Assembly: GCA_947461705.1 (NCBI GenBank)
Contig: CANHMF010000007.1
Span: 1-38,409 of the forward strand
Direction of reading: 5' to 3'
Length of the DNA: 38,409 nucleotides
Source: Synechococcaceae cyanobacterium
GTDB taxonomy: Bacteria; Cyanobacteriota; Cyanobacteriia; PCC-6307; Cyanobiaceae
The notes under the pieces are model-generated. The model saw nothing but the letters and a program-made list of their open reading frames with translations. It was not told the origin of the DNA and ran no database searches. Below, piece by piece: positions 21,461 to 32,716 of the stretch. A program made the position numbers and the translations under genes. The first letter of the stretch is position 1; each line of letters starts with the position of its first letter.

Positions 21461-22543
21461 TCAGGGCAGCAGCACCAGTCCCACCACCACCAGTAGCAAG
21501 CTGAGGGCCCAGAAGCCCACCACCACCTGCTGTTCGCTGGCGCCCCCCAGCTCGAAGTGGTGATGCAGCGGGGCCATGCGCAGCACCCGCCGGCCCACGC
21601 CATCCGGGCCCTTCGTGGCTTTGAACACCCACACCTGCACGATCACGGAGAGCGACTCGGCCAGGAACACCCCACCCATCACCAGCAGGGGCCAGAGGCT
21701 GTTGCTGAGCAGGCTCACGCCCGCCAGGGAGGCGCCCATGGCCAGGGAGCCCGTGTCGCCCATGAACATCCGGGCCTTGTGGCGATTCCAGAGCAGGAAG
21801 CCCAGCCAGGTGCCGGCCATGGCGGCGCAGAAGCCGGCCATGGCGGGATCCCCTTCGTGGCCGCGCAGCATCAGCTGCAGCCCCAGGCCGCTGAACACGA
21901 TGGCGCCGCAGCCCGCCGCTAGGCCATCGAGGCCATCGGTGAGGTTGGTGGCGTTGCTCTCCGCCAGGAACACGAACAGGCCCAGGGGCCAGATCACCAG
22001 GCCGAGGGGCAGCACCCAGCCCAGGGGGAGAGCGATGTCGCCGGGGTTGGCGCCGCCCAGCAGCTGCTGCCAGGCCGCCCAGGCGAGGAACACCCCAGCG
22101 GACAGGGCCTGCAGCAGCAACTTGCCACGGGGGCTGAGGCCCGTGTTGTGGCCCTTCGTGAGGCTGCGCCAGTCGTCCACAGCGCCGATGGCCATGGTGA
22201 CCAGGGTGATGGCCGCCACGGCCAGCAGCCGTGGGTCGCTCGGGCTCACCAGCCCCCCCACGATCACGCCAACCGGCACCGCCAGCAGGCCGCCCATGGT
22301 GGGGGTGCCGGCCTTGCTCAGGTGGGCCTGGGGCCCCTCGGCGCGGATCACCTGACCCAGCTTGAGGTTTCGCAGTTTGGGGTAGCCCCAGCGGCCCAGG
22401 CCCGCGCTCACCAGGGCGGCCACCAGCAGGGGCACGCTGAGCTGGGGGGCCTGGCTGAACACATCGCTGGCCAGGGCCGCGCCAAACAGCAGGATGCCCA
22501 GCAGCAGCGCCAAGGGGCGACTGTTGCTGGGCATCGAGGCCAT
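21461..22543 (-). CDS. mraY: Phospho-N-acetylmuramoyl-pentapeptide-transferase
   Basis: [45 protein letters not shown]. Start at 22543 (MASMPSNS) or in-frame TTG at 22606. Confidence 0.96.
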   Translation of the reverse strand: MASMPSNSRPLALLLGILLFGAALASDVFSQAPQLSVPLLVAALVSAGLGRWGYPKLRNLKLGQVIRAEGPQAHLSKAGTPTMGGLLAVPVGVIVGGLVSPSDPRLLAVAAITLVTMAIGAVDDWRSLTKGHNTGLSPRGKLLLQALSAGVFLAWAAWQQLLGGANPGDIALPLGWVLPLGLVIWPLGLFVFLAESNATNLTDGLDGLAAGCGAIVFSGLGLQLMLRGHEGDPAMAGFCAAMAGTWLGFLLWNRHKARMFMGDTGSLAMGASLAGVSLLSNSLWPLLVMGGVFLAESLSVIVQVWVFKATKGPDGVGRRVLRMAPLHHHFELGGASEQQVVVGFWALSLLLVVVGLVLLP

Positions 22544-22652
22544 CAGCCGGGTGATCGGCCCTGGGGGCCGACGGGTGGAATTCTGGGCCGGTGCGGGAGA
22601 TGCCAAGGGGAGCGGCCGATGGGTCGCGCGTTCGGCCGGACCTTAGGTCGGA

Positions 22653-22925
22653 TCAGTCTTCCCAGTCCTCTTCTGTCTGCTCGTCGGCGGCGTTGTAGTC
22701 CTCCTTCTCGCCCATGAGTGCGGAGAGCTCTTCCTCTTCCACGGTGCTCACGTCGGCGGACGCGGTTTCCTCGTCGGCCACCAGTCGGCCGCTGGTTTCG
22801 AGCCAGCTCAGCAGGTCGGGCTCTTCGCGCAGGGGCAGCACCGGTGCGGGTTCGCTGCGGCCGTAGCGGGTCAGCGACGGATTGATGCCGTCGAGGCTGC
22901 TGAGGCTGTTGCTGAGGGTGCTCAT
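22653..22925 (-). CDS. DUF3134-like small acidic protein (90 aa)
   Basis: MSTLSNSLSSLDGINPSLTRYGRSEPAPVLPLREEPDLLSWLETSGRLVADE..., acidic tail TEEDWED. Confidence 0.65.
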   Translation of the reverse strand: MSTLSNSLSSLDGINPSLTRYGRSEPAPVLPLREEPDLLSWLETSGRLVADEETASADVSTVEEEELSALMGEKEDYNAADEQTEEDWED

Positions 22926-23038
22926 GTATGGATCTGTTCGGACGGGCCTGGGGCAGAGCGCCTGCGGGAGGGCCCTGTCGGAAACTGGTGGGCTACCCGG
23001 CGCTGCAGGGCGCCAATCCATCACCTTAGCTGAGGCTT

Positions 23039-23314
23039 GTGTTGCCCGTCGGTCCCTTGCCTGTTGCCGTTTCCCGCAAGCTGCTGCAGCTCGCCTTGCT
23101 GTGGGGGGGTGCCCTGGGGCTGAGTGGCCTGCTGGTGTGGTCGGGTCGCCATTGGAGCCAGCCGCTGCTGCACCAGGCCTGGGCCCTGGAGCATCCTGCG
23201 GCGCCTGGCTGGTTGGCCCTGGCGCTGGTGGTCCTGCCACCGGCGGGGATGGCCCTGGTGCTGCTGCGTGGCCTGGGGGCTGCAAACCATGACAGGGGAG
23301 AATCGTCCGACTGA
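23039..23314 (+). CDS. Small two-TM hypothetical membrane protein
   Basis: LLQLALLWGGALGLSGLLVW and GWLALALVVLPPAGMALVLLRGLG hydrophobic segments; TTG start; directly upstream of argG. Confidence 0.5.
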   Translation: MLPVGPLPVAVSRKLLQLALLWGGALGLSGLLVWSGRHWSQPLLHQAWALEHPAAPGWLALALVVLPPAGMALVLLRGLGAANHDRGESSD

Positions 23315-23332
23315 GCGCATGGAGACGCGTTG

Positions 23333-24538
23333 ATGGGTCGGGCGAAAAAGGCGGTGCTGGCCTATTCCGGCGGAGTGGACACCAGCGTCTGCATTCCTTA
23401 TCTGATGCAGGAGTGGGGCGTGGAGGAGGTGATCACCTTCGCCGCCGACCTCGGCCAGGGCGATGAACTGGAGCCGATTCGCCAGAAGGCGCTCGATTCA
23501 GGGGCCAGCCAGTCGATCGTGGGCGATCTGATCGAGCCCTTCATCACCGAGTTCGCCTTCCCGGCGATCCGCGCCAACGCCCTCTACGAGGGCCGCTACC
23601 CGCTCAGCACGGCCCTGGCCCGGCCGCTGATCGCCCGCCGCCTGGTGGAGATCGCCCGCGAGGTGGGCGCCGATGCGGTGGCCCACGGCTGCACCGGCAA
23701 GGGCAACGACCAAGTGCGCTTCGACGTGGCCATCGGCGCTCTGGCCCCCGATCTCAAGGTGCTCACCCCGGCCCGGGAGTGGGGCATGAGCCGCGAGGAA
23801 ACGATCGCCTACGGCGAGCGCTGCGGCATTCCCTCGCCCGTGAGCAAGAAGTCGCCCTATTCGATCGACCTCAACCTGCTGGGTCGCTCGATCGAAGCCG
23901 GCCCCCTGGAGGATCCCAACGTGGAGCCCCCGGAGGAGATCTATGCCATGACCGTATCGGTGGATGCCGCTCCGGCGGCTCCCCAGATCGTGGAGATCAG
24001 CTTCGAGCAGGGCAATCCCGTGAGCATCGATGGCGAGCGCCTCGATCCCGTGAGCCTGATCCGCAAGGCCAATGCCCTGGCCGGTGGCCACGGTTTCGGC
24101 CGTCTCGACATGGTGGAAAACCGGGTGGTGGGCATCAAGAGCCGCGAGATCTACGAGACCCCCGGGCTACTGCTGCTGATCAAGGCCCACCAGGAGCTGG
24201 AGAGCCTCACCCTCGCCGCCGACGTACAGCGCTACAAGCGCCAGATCGAGGCCAGCTGGGCTGATCTGGTGTATCAGGGCCTCTGGTACGGCCCGCTCAA
24301 GGAGGCCCTCGACGGCTTCATTGACCGCACCCAGCAGACCGTGAACGGCACGGTGCGGGTGAAGCTGCACAAGGGCAACGCCACCGTGGTGGGCCGCAGC
24401 AGTGCCACCAACAGCCTCTATGTGCCCGACATGGCCACATACGGCTCCGAGGACCAGTTCGACCACAAGGCGGCCGAGGGCTTCATCTACGTGTGGGGCC
24501 TGCCCACCCGCCTCTGGGCGGCGGCACGTCGCGGCTGA
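23333..24538 (+). CDS. argG: Argininosuccinate synthase
   Basis: [35 protein letters not shown]. Confidence 0.98.
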   Translation: MGRAKKAVLAYSGGVDTSVCIPYLMQEWGVEEVITFAADLGQGDELEPIRQKALDSGASQSIVGDLIEPFITEFAFPAIRANALYEGRYPLSTALARPLIARRLVEIAREVGADAVAHGCTGKGNDQVRFDVAIGALAPDLKVLTPAREWGMSREETIAYGERCGIPSPVSKKSPYSIDLNLLGRSIEAGPLEDPNVEPPEEIYAMTVSVDAAPAAPQIVEISFEQGNPVSIDGERLDPVSLIRKANALAGGHGFGRLDMVENRVVGIKSREIYETPGLLLLIKAHQELESLTLAADVQRYKRQIEASWADLVYQGLWYGPLKEALDGFIDRTQQTVNGTVRVKLHKGNATVVGRSSATNSLYVPDMATYGSEDQFDHKAAEGFIYVWGLPTRLWAAARRG

Positions 24539-24544
24539 CGGGGG

Positions 24545-24904
24545 TCAGGCCACCCGGTCGTTGGGACCCATCAACCGCTGGGTGGCCGCCTTGAGACGGT
24601 GGAGCGGTTGCACCGCCGGCAGCGAGGGCCCGCCCCTGCTGCCGGCCGCTGTCTCGGCAGGCGGTGGGGGCAGTTGCCCCTGAAGGCGGTCGCGCAGCTC
24701 GAGGTTCTCCTCGGCCAACAGCCGCTGCCGCTCCAGGAAGGGCTGCAGCCGCTGCTCAAATTTGCGCTCGAAGATCTCCGGCAGCTCATCGAGCAGGGCC
24801 TGCAGCTCCGCCAGCTGGCGCTGGCTGGCGGCCAGTTCCCGTTGGGCGGCCTCGAGGCTCTGGTGCTCAGCAGGACCCTCAGGGCTCAACGGGCTGGACG
24901 GCAA
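24545..24904 (-). CDS. Hypothetical coiled-coil protein (119 aa)
   Basis: LEAAQRELAASQRQLAELQALLDELPEIFERKFEQRLQPFLERQRLLAEENLELRDRLQG: heptad-like helix; fits the gap between argG and rpsF. Confidence 0.55.
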   Translation of the reverse strand: MPSSPLSPEGPAEHQSLEAAQRELAASQRQLAELQALLDELPEIFERKFEQRLQPFLERQRLLAEENLELRDRLQGQLPPPPAETAAGSRGGPSLPAVQPLHRLKAATQRLMGPNDRVA

Positions 24905-24995
24905 CGGGGATCTCCATCATCGCCAAGCCACAAAAAAACGCCAGGACCAATGGCTCGCATTGGCGTCTGGCGTGGATGGGATTGGCGTCTTGGCC

Positions 24996-25367
24996 TCAGG
25001 CCTCGACGGTTTCCAGGGCAGCGGCGTCGCTGGTGGCGGTGGGCACCGGGCCGCTGCGGGGAGCGGGCACGGGGCCGTCCTGCTTGACGGTGAGATAACG
25101 GATCACGTCCTCGCTGAGGCGCATGGCGCGCTCGAGGGTGGCCACCTGCTGGCCGTCACCGTTGTGCACCAGCTGCACGTAGATGCCTTCCTTGTGCTTG
25201 GCGATGGGATAGGCCAGGCGGCGCTTGCCGCGCATCTGGCAGTCGAGCACCTCGGCGCCGGCTTCAGTCACCAGGTCGCGGTACTTGGCGACATGGGTTT
25301 CCACCTCTTCCTCCGGGATGTCCGGACGAAGGATGTACATCGTTTCGTAGTAGGGCTGCTGCGACAT
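24996..25367 (-). CDS. rpsF: 30S ribosomal protein S6
   Basis: [67 protein letters not shown]. Confidence 0.97.
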   Translation of the reverse strand: MSQQPYYETMYILRPDIPEEEVETHVAKYRDLVTEAGAEVLDCQMRGKRRLAYPIAKHKEGIYVQLVHNGDGQQVATLERAMRLSEDVIRYLTVKQDGPVPAPRSGPVPTATSDAAALETVEA

Positions 25368-25484
25368 GGCTTTCGCGATCCGACGTGGGCGCCGAAGTGG
25401 ACGGTGGCTGGCGGAACCGGTCTGCGGGAGACCTGCCCGACCAGCGGCGGATTAACTACCTTATCGCGCGGGGGGCGGGCCCCC

Positions 25485-25952
25485 TCAGTAGAGCTGCATC
25501 CGCACGGCCTCCGAGAGGCTGGGAATGTCCGCTTCCTTGCCCCGCACGCACTGCACCACGGCAAACAGCACCAGCAGCAGCACCCCCAGGAACACGCTGT
25601 TGGCCAGGGTGCGCACGGCGAAGTTGCCACCCAGGGGGGCCAGCACGATGTTGAAGGCCAGCGACAGCACCACCAGCACGATGTCCAGCAGGATTGCCTG
25701 CAGCACGTTGAAACGCAGGAAGTAGGGCACCCGCTGGTTGCGCACCACAGCCAGGAACAGCACCAGGAAGAGCAGGAACCCGCCGAAGGGCACGGCCTGC
25801 TGCAGCAGCACCAGCGGCAGGGCCGGCAGGCTCAGCCACTGCAGGGCCGGAAACAGGTTGGTGAGGGAACGGCCGAAGGGCAGGCCATCGCTCCAGGGCA
25901 GCAGATAGGCCAGCAGGGCCAGCAGGCGCTGCCAGGGGGGGATCTCAGCCAT
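25485..25952 (-). CDS. Tic20 family protein
   Basis: AEIPPWQRLLALLAYLLPWSDGLPFG... multi-TM ...RNQRVPYFLRFNVLQAILLDIVLVV: Tic20-like. Confidence 0.85.
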   Translation of the reverse strand: MAEIPPWQRLLALLAYLLPWSDGLPFGRSLTNLFPALQWLSLPALPLVLLQQAVPFGGFLLFLVLFLAVVRNQRVPYFLRFNVLQAILLDIVLVVLSLAFNIVLAPLGGNFAVRTLANSVFLGVLLLVLFAVVQCVRGKEADIPSLSEAVRMQLY

Positions 25953-26000
25953 GGGGGGCCCGGAATTGGCTCGAGGCTAAGGGGGCTGCTCGGCTGCCGT

Positions 26001-26900
26001 TCACTGGCCGTCGAGGTGCTGCAGCAGGGCCTTGCGCATCACGTCCACGGGGACGTCCGTCTGCCCGCTCCACAGGCGCAGGGCTGCGGCGCCCTGCTGC
26101 ACCAGCATCTCCGTGCCATCGATGCTGCGGCAGCCCCGTTGGCTCGCCTGGGCGAGCAGCCGGGTCGGCCGCGGCGTGTAGATGATGTCGTACACCACGG
26201 TGCTGGCCTGGAGCGCATCCAGCTCGCCGGCGTCGAGGGGACAGGCCGCTGCGGCGTCAGGGTTGCTGGCGGAGGCCATGCCCACGGGCGTGGTGTTCAC
26301 CAGCAGATCGCAGGCGGCGATGGCCTCCGCCAGGGCCGTGCCGTCTTGGGCCCAGTGCAGGGGTTGGAGCTGCGGGGCCCAGGCCTGGCAATCGTGCTGG
26401 AACGCCTCCAGGGCTTCGGGCCTGCGGCCCGCCAGCGCAATGGAGCTGAAGCCCAGCTCCACCAGGCCCGCCACCACGGCCCGGGCACTGCCGCCGCAGC
26501 CCAGCACCACCGCCCGCTGGCCTGGGGCGGTGGTGCCGCGCAGGGGAGCGATGAAGCCCTCCACATCGGTGTTGGTGCCGAACCAGCCACCCCCATCCAT
26601 CGGCACCAGCACATTTACGGCCCCCAGCCGCTGCGCCAGCGGGCTGAGCTCCCGCGTCAGCGCGGCCACGCTGTGCTTGTGGGGGATGGTCACGTTCAGG
26701 CCGCGGCAGCCCATGGCCTCCAGGCCCTGCACCACCGTGGCCAGCTGCTCGGCCGGGGCGGGCAGGGCCAGGAACACCCAGTTGAGGCCCATCTCGCACA
26801 GGGCCGCGTTCTGCATCACCGGCGAGAGGGAATGGTGCACGGGATGGCCCAGCACGCCTGCGATGGCTGTGGTTCCCGAGAGGCTGAGGGGCGGTGTCAC
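26001..26900 (-). CDS. aroE: Shikimate dehydrogenase
   Basis: GHPVHHSLSPVMQNAAL, GLNVTIPHKHSV, GCGGSARAVV, NTTPVGMAS. Confidence 0.96.
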   Translation of the reverse strand: MTPPLSLSGTTAIAGVLGHPVHHSLSPVMQNAALCEMGLNWVFLALPAPAEQLATVVQGLEAMGCRGLNVTIPHKHSVAALTRELSPLAQRLGAVNVLVPMDGGGWFGTNTDVEGFIAPLRGTTAPGQRAVVLGCGGSARAVVAGLVELGFSSIALAGRRPEALEAFQHDCQAWAPQLQPLHWAQDGTALAEAIAACDLLVNTTPVGMASASNPDAAAACPLDAGELDALQASTVVYDIIYTPRPTRLLAQASQRGCRSIDGTEMLVQQGAAALRLWSGQTDVPVDVMRKALLQHLDGQ

Positions 26901-26952
26901 GGCAGCTCCTGTTCGGCAACCACACCTAGCCCCACAACGGGCCTGCTGTTGA

Positions 26953-26995
26953 GGATGCCTTCAGTTCAGAACCCCCCTTCGGGAGGCAGTCATCC
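26953..26995 (+). promoter_or_regulatory. Candidate structured 5' leader of dnaK sequestering the Shine-Dalgarno sequence
   Basis: CCCCC-TTCG-GGAGG (26973-26986, one central C.A mismatch) contains the SD; GGATGCCT (26953-26960) can also pair with AGGC...ATCC (26984-26987 and 26992-26995). Folded by eye only. Confidence 0.45.
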
Positions 26996-28891
<1,896 letters not shown>

Positions 28892-28927
28892 TCTGACGAG
28901 CCCTGACTCTCACGGGGCTCGATCAGC

Positions 28928-28955
28928 AAAAAGCCCCCCATCCGGGGGGCTTTTT
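28928..28955. terminator. Bidirectional rho-independent terminator between dnaK and pstS
   Basis: AAAAA-GCCCCCC-ATCC-GGGGGGC-TTTTT: perfect 7-bp GC stem flanked by A5 and T5, between convergent genes. A second hairpin CGAGCCC...GGGCTCG lies at 28897-28921. Confidence 0.92.
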
Positions 28956-28976
28956 CATGGGCCGTCGTGGCGGGGC

Positions 28977-29981
28977 CTACTGGCCCACGGACTCCAGGGC
29001 GGTGCGGGCCTTGCTGAGCACGGGCGCGGGCAGCGTCACGAAACCGAGGGCCGGGGCACCCGCCTGGGCCGTGTCAGAGAGGGCATAGCGGAAGGTGGTT
29101 TGCAAAGGAGCCAGCTTCGCGCCGTTGCCGTTTTTGTAGAGCAGGATCCAGGTGAAGGTCACGATCGGGTAGCCCGCCTCTGGGTTGGGGTCGTTGCCGG
29201 TGAGGTCGGGGCCCAAGTCGATGCTGGCGAGGGCTTGGGCGGCTTCCGCCGTGGTGGGTTTGGCGAAGGTGCCGCCCCTGTTCTGGATGGCTGCGGCCTG
29301 CAGGGCCCCCTGGATGTAGGCCGCTTCCACGTAGCCGATGGCACCCTTCACCTGCTGCAGGCTGGCGGCCACGCCCTCGTTGCCCTTGGCGCCAATGCCC
29401 GTGGGCCACTTCACGGATTTGGCCGCTCCGGGGCCTGCTTTCCAGCTGGGGCTGAAGGCCGAGAGGGAATTCGTGAAGTTGTAGGTGGTGCCGGAGCCGT
29501 CGGAGCGGAACACCACCTTGATGGCCTGGTCGGGGCAGCCCAGCTCCTTGTAGTTCTTGATCGTGCCCTCGAAGATCCCCACCAGCTGGGCCTGGGTGAG
29601 CTTGAGGCTGCAACCGGGGTTGTTGTAGGCCACCGCGATGGCGCCCGCTGTCATCGGGACCTGCACCACGCCCCGCTTTACGGCGGCGGCTTCGGCGGCG
29701 TCCAGGGGCTTGTCACTGGCGGCGAAATCCACCGTGCCGGCTTCGAACTGGCGCACGCCTGCCCCGGACCCCACCGACTGGTAGTTCACCCGTACATCAC
29801 CTTTGCCGGCCAGGTCCTGGAACCAGCGCTGGTAGATGGGTGCCGGGAACGTGGCACCTGCCCCCTGGAGGTTGCCGCCGCCGCCTGATGGGCTGTTGCC
29901 ACCACAGGCGGTGAGGCTGAGGCTGCCGAGCAGGCCGAGGGCGGTGCCCAGGGGTGCGAGGCGGCGGCAGGAGAAGACCAT
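28977..29981 (-). CDS. pstS: Phosphate ABC transporter substrate-binding lipoprotein PstS
   Basis: Lipobox SLTACGG, LQGAGATFPAPIYQRWF, NYQSVGSGAGVRQFEAGTVDFAASDKPL, FRSDGSGTTYNFTNSLS. Confidence 0.95.
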   Translation of the reverse strand: MVFSCRRLAPLGTALGLLGSLSLTACGGNSPSGGGGNLQGAGATFPAPIYQRWFQDLAGKGDVRVNYQSVGSGAGVRQFEAGTVDFAASDKPLDAAEAAAVKRGVVQVPMTAGAIAVAYNNPGCSLKLTQAQLVGIFEGTIKNYKELGCPDQAIKVVFRSDGSGTTYNFTNSLSAFSPSWKAGPGAAKSVKWPTGIGAKGNEGVAASLQQVKGAIGYVEAAYIQGALQAAAIQNRGGTFAKPTTAEAAQALASIDLGPDLTGNDPNPEAGYPIVTFTWILLYKNGNGAKLAPLQTTFRYALSDTAQAGAPALGFVTLPAPVLSKARTALESVGQ

Positions 29982-30053
29982 GGTTGCTGAACCGTGGAGA
30001 CGCAGGAAGGCTTGGCAGGCCGAAGCGCGGGGCTCTGACTGCCGGTGATCAGG

Positions 30054-31259
30054 CTAATCCTGGGCTTCGAGCCTCTCGGCCACCCATTCCGCGCTGGCCG
30101 GGGCCAGCAAGACGCCATTGCGGTAGTGGCCGGAAGCCAGCAGCAGTCCGGGTTCCAGCTGTTCCAGCAGGGGGGCGGGCCGGCCGCAGGGGCGAGCCCG
30201 CAGGCCCTGCCACTGCTGCAGCACCGTGGCCTGCTCCAGCCAGGCGGGAGCCTGCCCCCCCAGCAGTCGCAGCTCCGTGAGGGCCTGGTCACAGGCCTGG
30301 TCGCTGTCGGGTTCCACGGTGGCCCCCAGCCAGAGGTGGCCATTGGCGCGGGGCACCAGGTTGATGCCGTTCCAGCTGATGGAGCCGGGCCAGCCGCTGG
30401 GGTCAGGGCAGCCTGCCGGCAGTTGCAGTTCCAGCGCCTGACCCAGGACGGGCGCCTGGGGGCGGTCGTGGCCGAGGGGGGCGAGCAGAGCGGGGCTGCC
30501 CAGGCCTCCGCAGATCACCAACCACTGGGCCTGCAACCACGGGCCTTCGGCCAGGGCCACCCGCCAGTTACCCCCCACCCTGGCGGGCCGTTCCAGGGCC
30601 ACGGCGGTTGCGGGCATCAGCTCCAGGCCCAGCCGCAGTCCATCGGCCCGTAGGGCCCCCAGCATGGGCAGTGGATCCAGCTGGCCATCCTCTGGGGAGA
30701 GCACACCCCCCTGGGCCGCAGCCGGCACGGTTGGCTGCAGGGCGGCCAGGGCGTCCCGGTCCAGCCATTGCAGGGCGATGCCGCGTTGTACGCGGTCCTC
30801 CACCCAGCGCTGCTGGGCCAGGGCCTCCTGGCTGTCGGCGGCTAGCTGCAGCAGTCCGGGGCGCCAGGGCAGCTGGTGGCCGCGGCTACTGAGCTCTCTG
30901 CGCCATGCCCCCCACAGCTGGTGGGAGCGTTGCCGCAGTCGCCAGCCCCGGCCGCTGGAGAGGCGATACACCTGGGCCATCAGCAGGCCCAGGGCGGCGC
31001 TGCTGCCAGCGCCGGCTCGTTGGGCTCCCGCGGCACAGGGGTCCACCAGGGTCACGCCGTGGCCCCGCTGCAGCAGCAGCCAGGCCACGGAAAGGCCCAC
31101 CATCCCGGCGCCGATCACGAGGACCGACTGGGGCTGGTGGGCCTGGGGGGAAGAGGGCGCGGTGATCGGGACGGGCCTCGCGATCCGGAGCGGATCAGTT
31201 CTGCTTGAGGTCGGCCTGCACCTGGGCGGGCAGGGCCTGGGCGTAGAGACCGAAGCCAC
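30054..31259 (-). CDS. thiO: FAD-dependent oxidoreductase, glycine oxidase (ThiO)-like; start uncertain
   Basis: SVLVIGAGMVGLSVAWLLLQRGHGVTLVDP dinucleotide-binding motif, C-terminal GLRARPCGRPAP...LLASGHYRNGVLLAP. Start chosen at an in-frame GTG inside psbQ; the track ORF extends to 31319. Confidence 0.8.
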   Translation of the reverse strand: MASVSTPRPCPPRCRPTSSRTDPLRIARPVPITAPSSPQAHQPQSVLVIGAGMVGLSVAWLLLQRGHGVTLVDPCAAGAQRAGAGSSAALGLLMAQVYRLSSGRGWRLRQRSHQLWGAWRRELSSRGHQLPWRPGLLQLAADSQEALAQQRWVEDRVQRGIALQWLDRDALAALQPTVPAAAQGGVLSPEDGQLDPLPMLGALRADGLRLGLELMPATAVALERPARVGGNWRVALAEGPWLQAQWLVICGGLGSPALLAPLGHDRPQAPVLGQALELQLPAGCPDPSGWPGSISWNGINLVPRANGHLWLGATVEPDSDQACDQALTELRLLGGQAPAWLEQATVLQQWQGLRARPCGRPAPLLEQLEPGLLLASGHYRNGVLLAPASAEWVAERLEAQD

Positions 31260-31701
31260 TGGCCACCTTGATGTAGGCCTTCCGCAGGCGCTCGCCGTCC
31301 TGCAGGCGAGCGGCTTCATCGAGCTCGGCGAAGGCGGCCTTGAGGTTGTTGGCCCGCTTGGTGGCCTCGGGACGGTCGGCGGGCAGCAGCCGCTGGTTGA
31401 TGTAGAGCATCTCGCGGCCCACTTCCTGCATGGGGCCGTGGATCAGGTTGCGGGTGAACACCCAGTTCTTGTCGTTCACCAGGGCCGCCAGTTCGGGCAG
31501 GCGGTCGCGGGCGGCCAGGAAGCCCTCGGCCTGGCGGTCGATGTAGGCGATGTCCTCGGGGCTGAGGCTGGCGGCGCGGGCCTTGCCGCTGTCGCAGGCT
31601 GCCAGGCCGAAGCTCAGCACCACGGCCAGGGCCAGCAGGGTGAGGCGCTTGAGGGCGGTGGAGAGCTGGGACAGCAGCGCGGGCAAGGGCTGGGCGGCCA
31701 T
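31195..31701 (-). CDS. psbQ: Photosystem II protein PsbQ (CyanoQ) lipoprotein
   Basis: Signal and lipobox LTLLALAVVLSFGLAACDS; NDKNWVFTRNLIHGPMQEVGREMLYINQRLLPADR typical of CyanoQ. Confidence 0.9.
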   Translation of the reverse strand: MAAQPLPALLSQLSTALKRLTLLALAVVLSFGLAACDSGKARAASLSPEDIAYIDRQAEGFLAARDRLPELAALVNDKNWVFTRNLIHGPMQEVGREMLYINQRLLPADRPEATKRANNLKAAFAELDEAARLQDGERLRKAYIKVASGFGLYAQALPAQVQADLKQN

Positions 31702-31843
31702 GGCGGGCACAACAGATTGCGGGACTTTACCCAGGGTGATTCGCTCCAGCCGGTTGCGGTCGCTCACTGCAATGCGCGGCGGCAGGCCTGGGCCGTGGCG
31801 CCTCCTGCCGGCACAATGCCCTCACTGACGGCGTTCTTCCGCC

Positions 31844-32716
31844 ATGACGGGCCCTACCGCCATCCTGCAGATGATCTGCCCGGATCAGCCCGGGCTGGTG
31901 CGGGAGCTCTCGGGCTGGGTGGCCGCCAACGGCGGCAACATCGTGCATGCCGACCACCACAGCGATCAGGGGGCCGGGCTGTTCCTCAGTCGGATCGAGT
32001 GGCAGCTCGAGGGGTTCGGTCTGCCCCGGGAGGCGATCTGTCCCACGGCCCGAGCCCTGGCGGAGCGCTTGGGCGGGGAATACAAGGTGACCTTCTCCGA
32101 TGACCGTCCGCCGGTGGCGATCTTTGTGAGCAAGCAGGACCATTGCCTGCTCGATCTGCTGTGGCGGGTCCGCACCGGTGAGCTGCCCATGCAGGTGCCG
32201 CTGGTGATCGCCAACCATCCCGATCTCGGCTCGATTGCTGAGGAGTTCGGGGCGCGCTTCGCGCATGTGCCCATCAGTGCGGCCAATCGCGAAGAGGCCG
32301 AGGCCCGCCACCGGGCCCTTCTGGCGGAGCACCAGATCGAACTGGTGGTGTTGGCCAAGTACATGCAGGTGCTCACCCCCAACTTCCTGGCCAGCTTTGA
32401 TCCCCCCGATGCCTTTCACCGGGTGATCAACATTCACCACTCCTTCCTGCCGGCCTTCAAGGGGGCGCAGCCCTACCACCGGGCCTGGGAGCGGGGCGTG
32501 AAGCTGATCGGGGCCACCGCCCACTACGTGACCGAGGAACTGGATGGGGGGCCGATCATTGCCCAGTCCACCGTGGGTGTCGGCCATCGCGATGAGGTGG
32601 ACGACCTGATCCGCAAGGGCCGCGACACCGAGCGCCTGGCCCTGGCCAGGGCCGTGCGCCTGCACCTCAAGCGCCAGGTGATCGTCTATCGCGGCCGTAC
32701 GGCGGTGTTCGAGTAA
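31844..32716 (+). CDS. purU: Formyltetrahydrofolate deformylase
   Basis: N-terminal ACT-like region (ILQMICPDQPGLVRELSGWVAANGGNIVHADHHSD) and INIHHSFLPAFKGAQPYHRAWERGVKLIGATAHYVTEELDGGPII. Confidence 0.97.
   Translation: MTGPTAILQMICPDQPGLVRELSGWVAANGGNIVHADHHSDQGAGLFLSRIEWQLEGFGLPREAICPTARALAERLGGEYKVTFSDDRPPVAIFVSKQDHCLLDLLWRVRTGELPMQVPLVIANHPDLGSIAEEFGARFAHVPISAANREEAEARHRALLAEHQIELVVLAKYMQVLTPNFLASFDPPDAFHRVINIHHSFLPAFKGAQPYHRAWERGVKLIGATAHYVTEELDGGPIIAQSTVGVGHRDEVDDLIRKGRDTERLALARAVRLHLKRQVIVYRGRTAVFE

Noticed and set aside
25463-25484. GGGGGCCCGCCCCC hairpin just downstream of the Tic20-like gene on the minus strand as a terminator
   Set aside because: There is no U-tract after the stem and it sits in the rpsF leader, so termination cannot be claimed from sequence alone.
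24996-25484. S6:S18 autoregulatory leader motif upstream of rpsF
   Set aside because: I could not convincingly identify the bulged CCG stem by eye; an Infernal scan would be needed.
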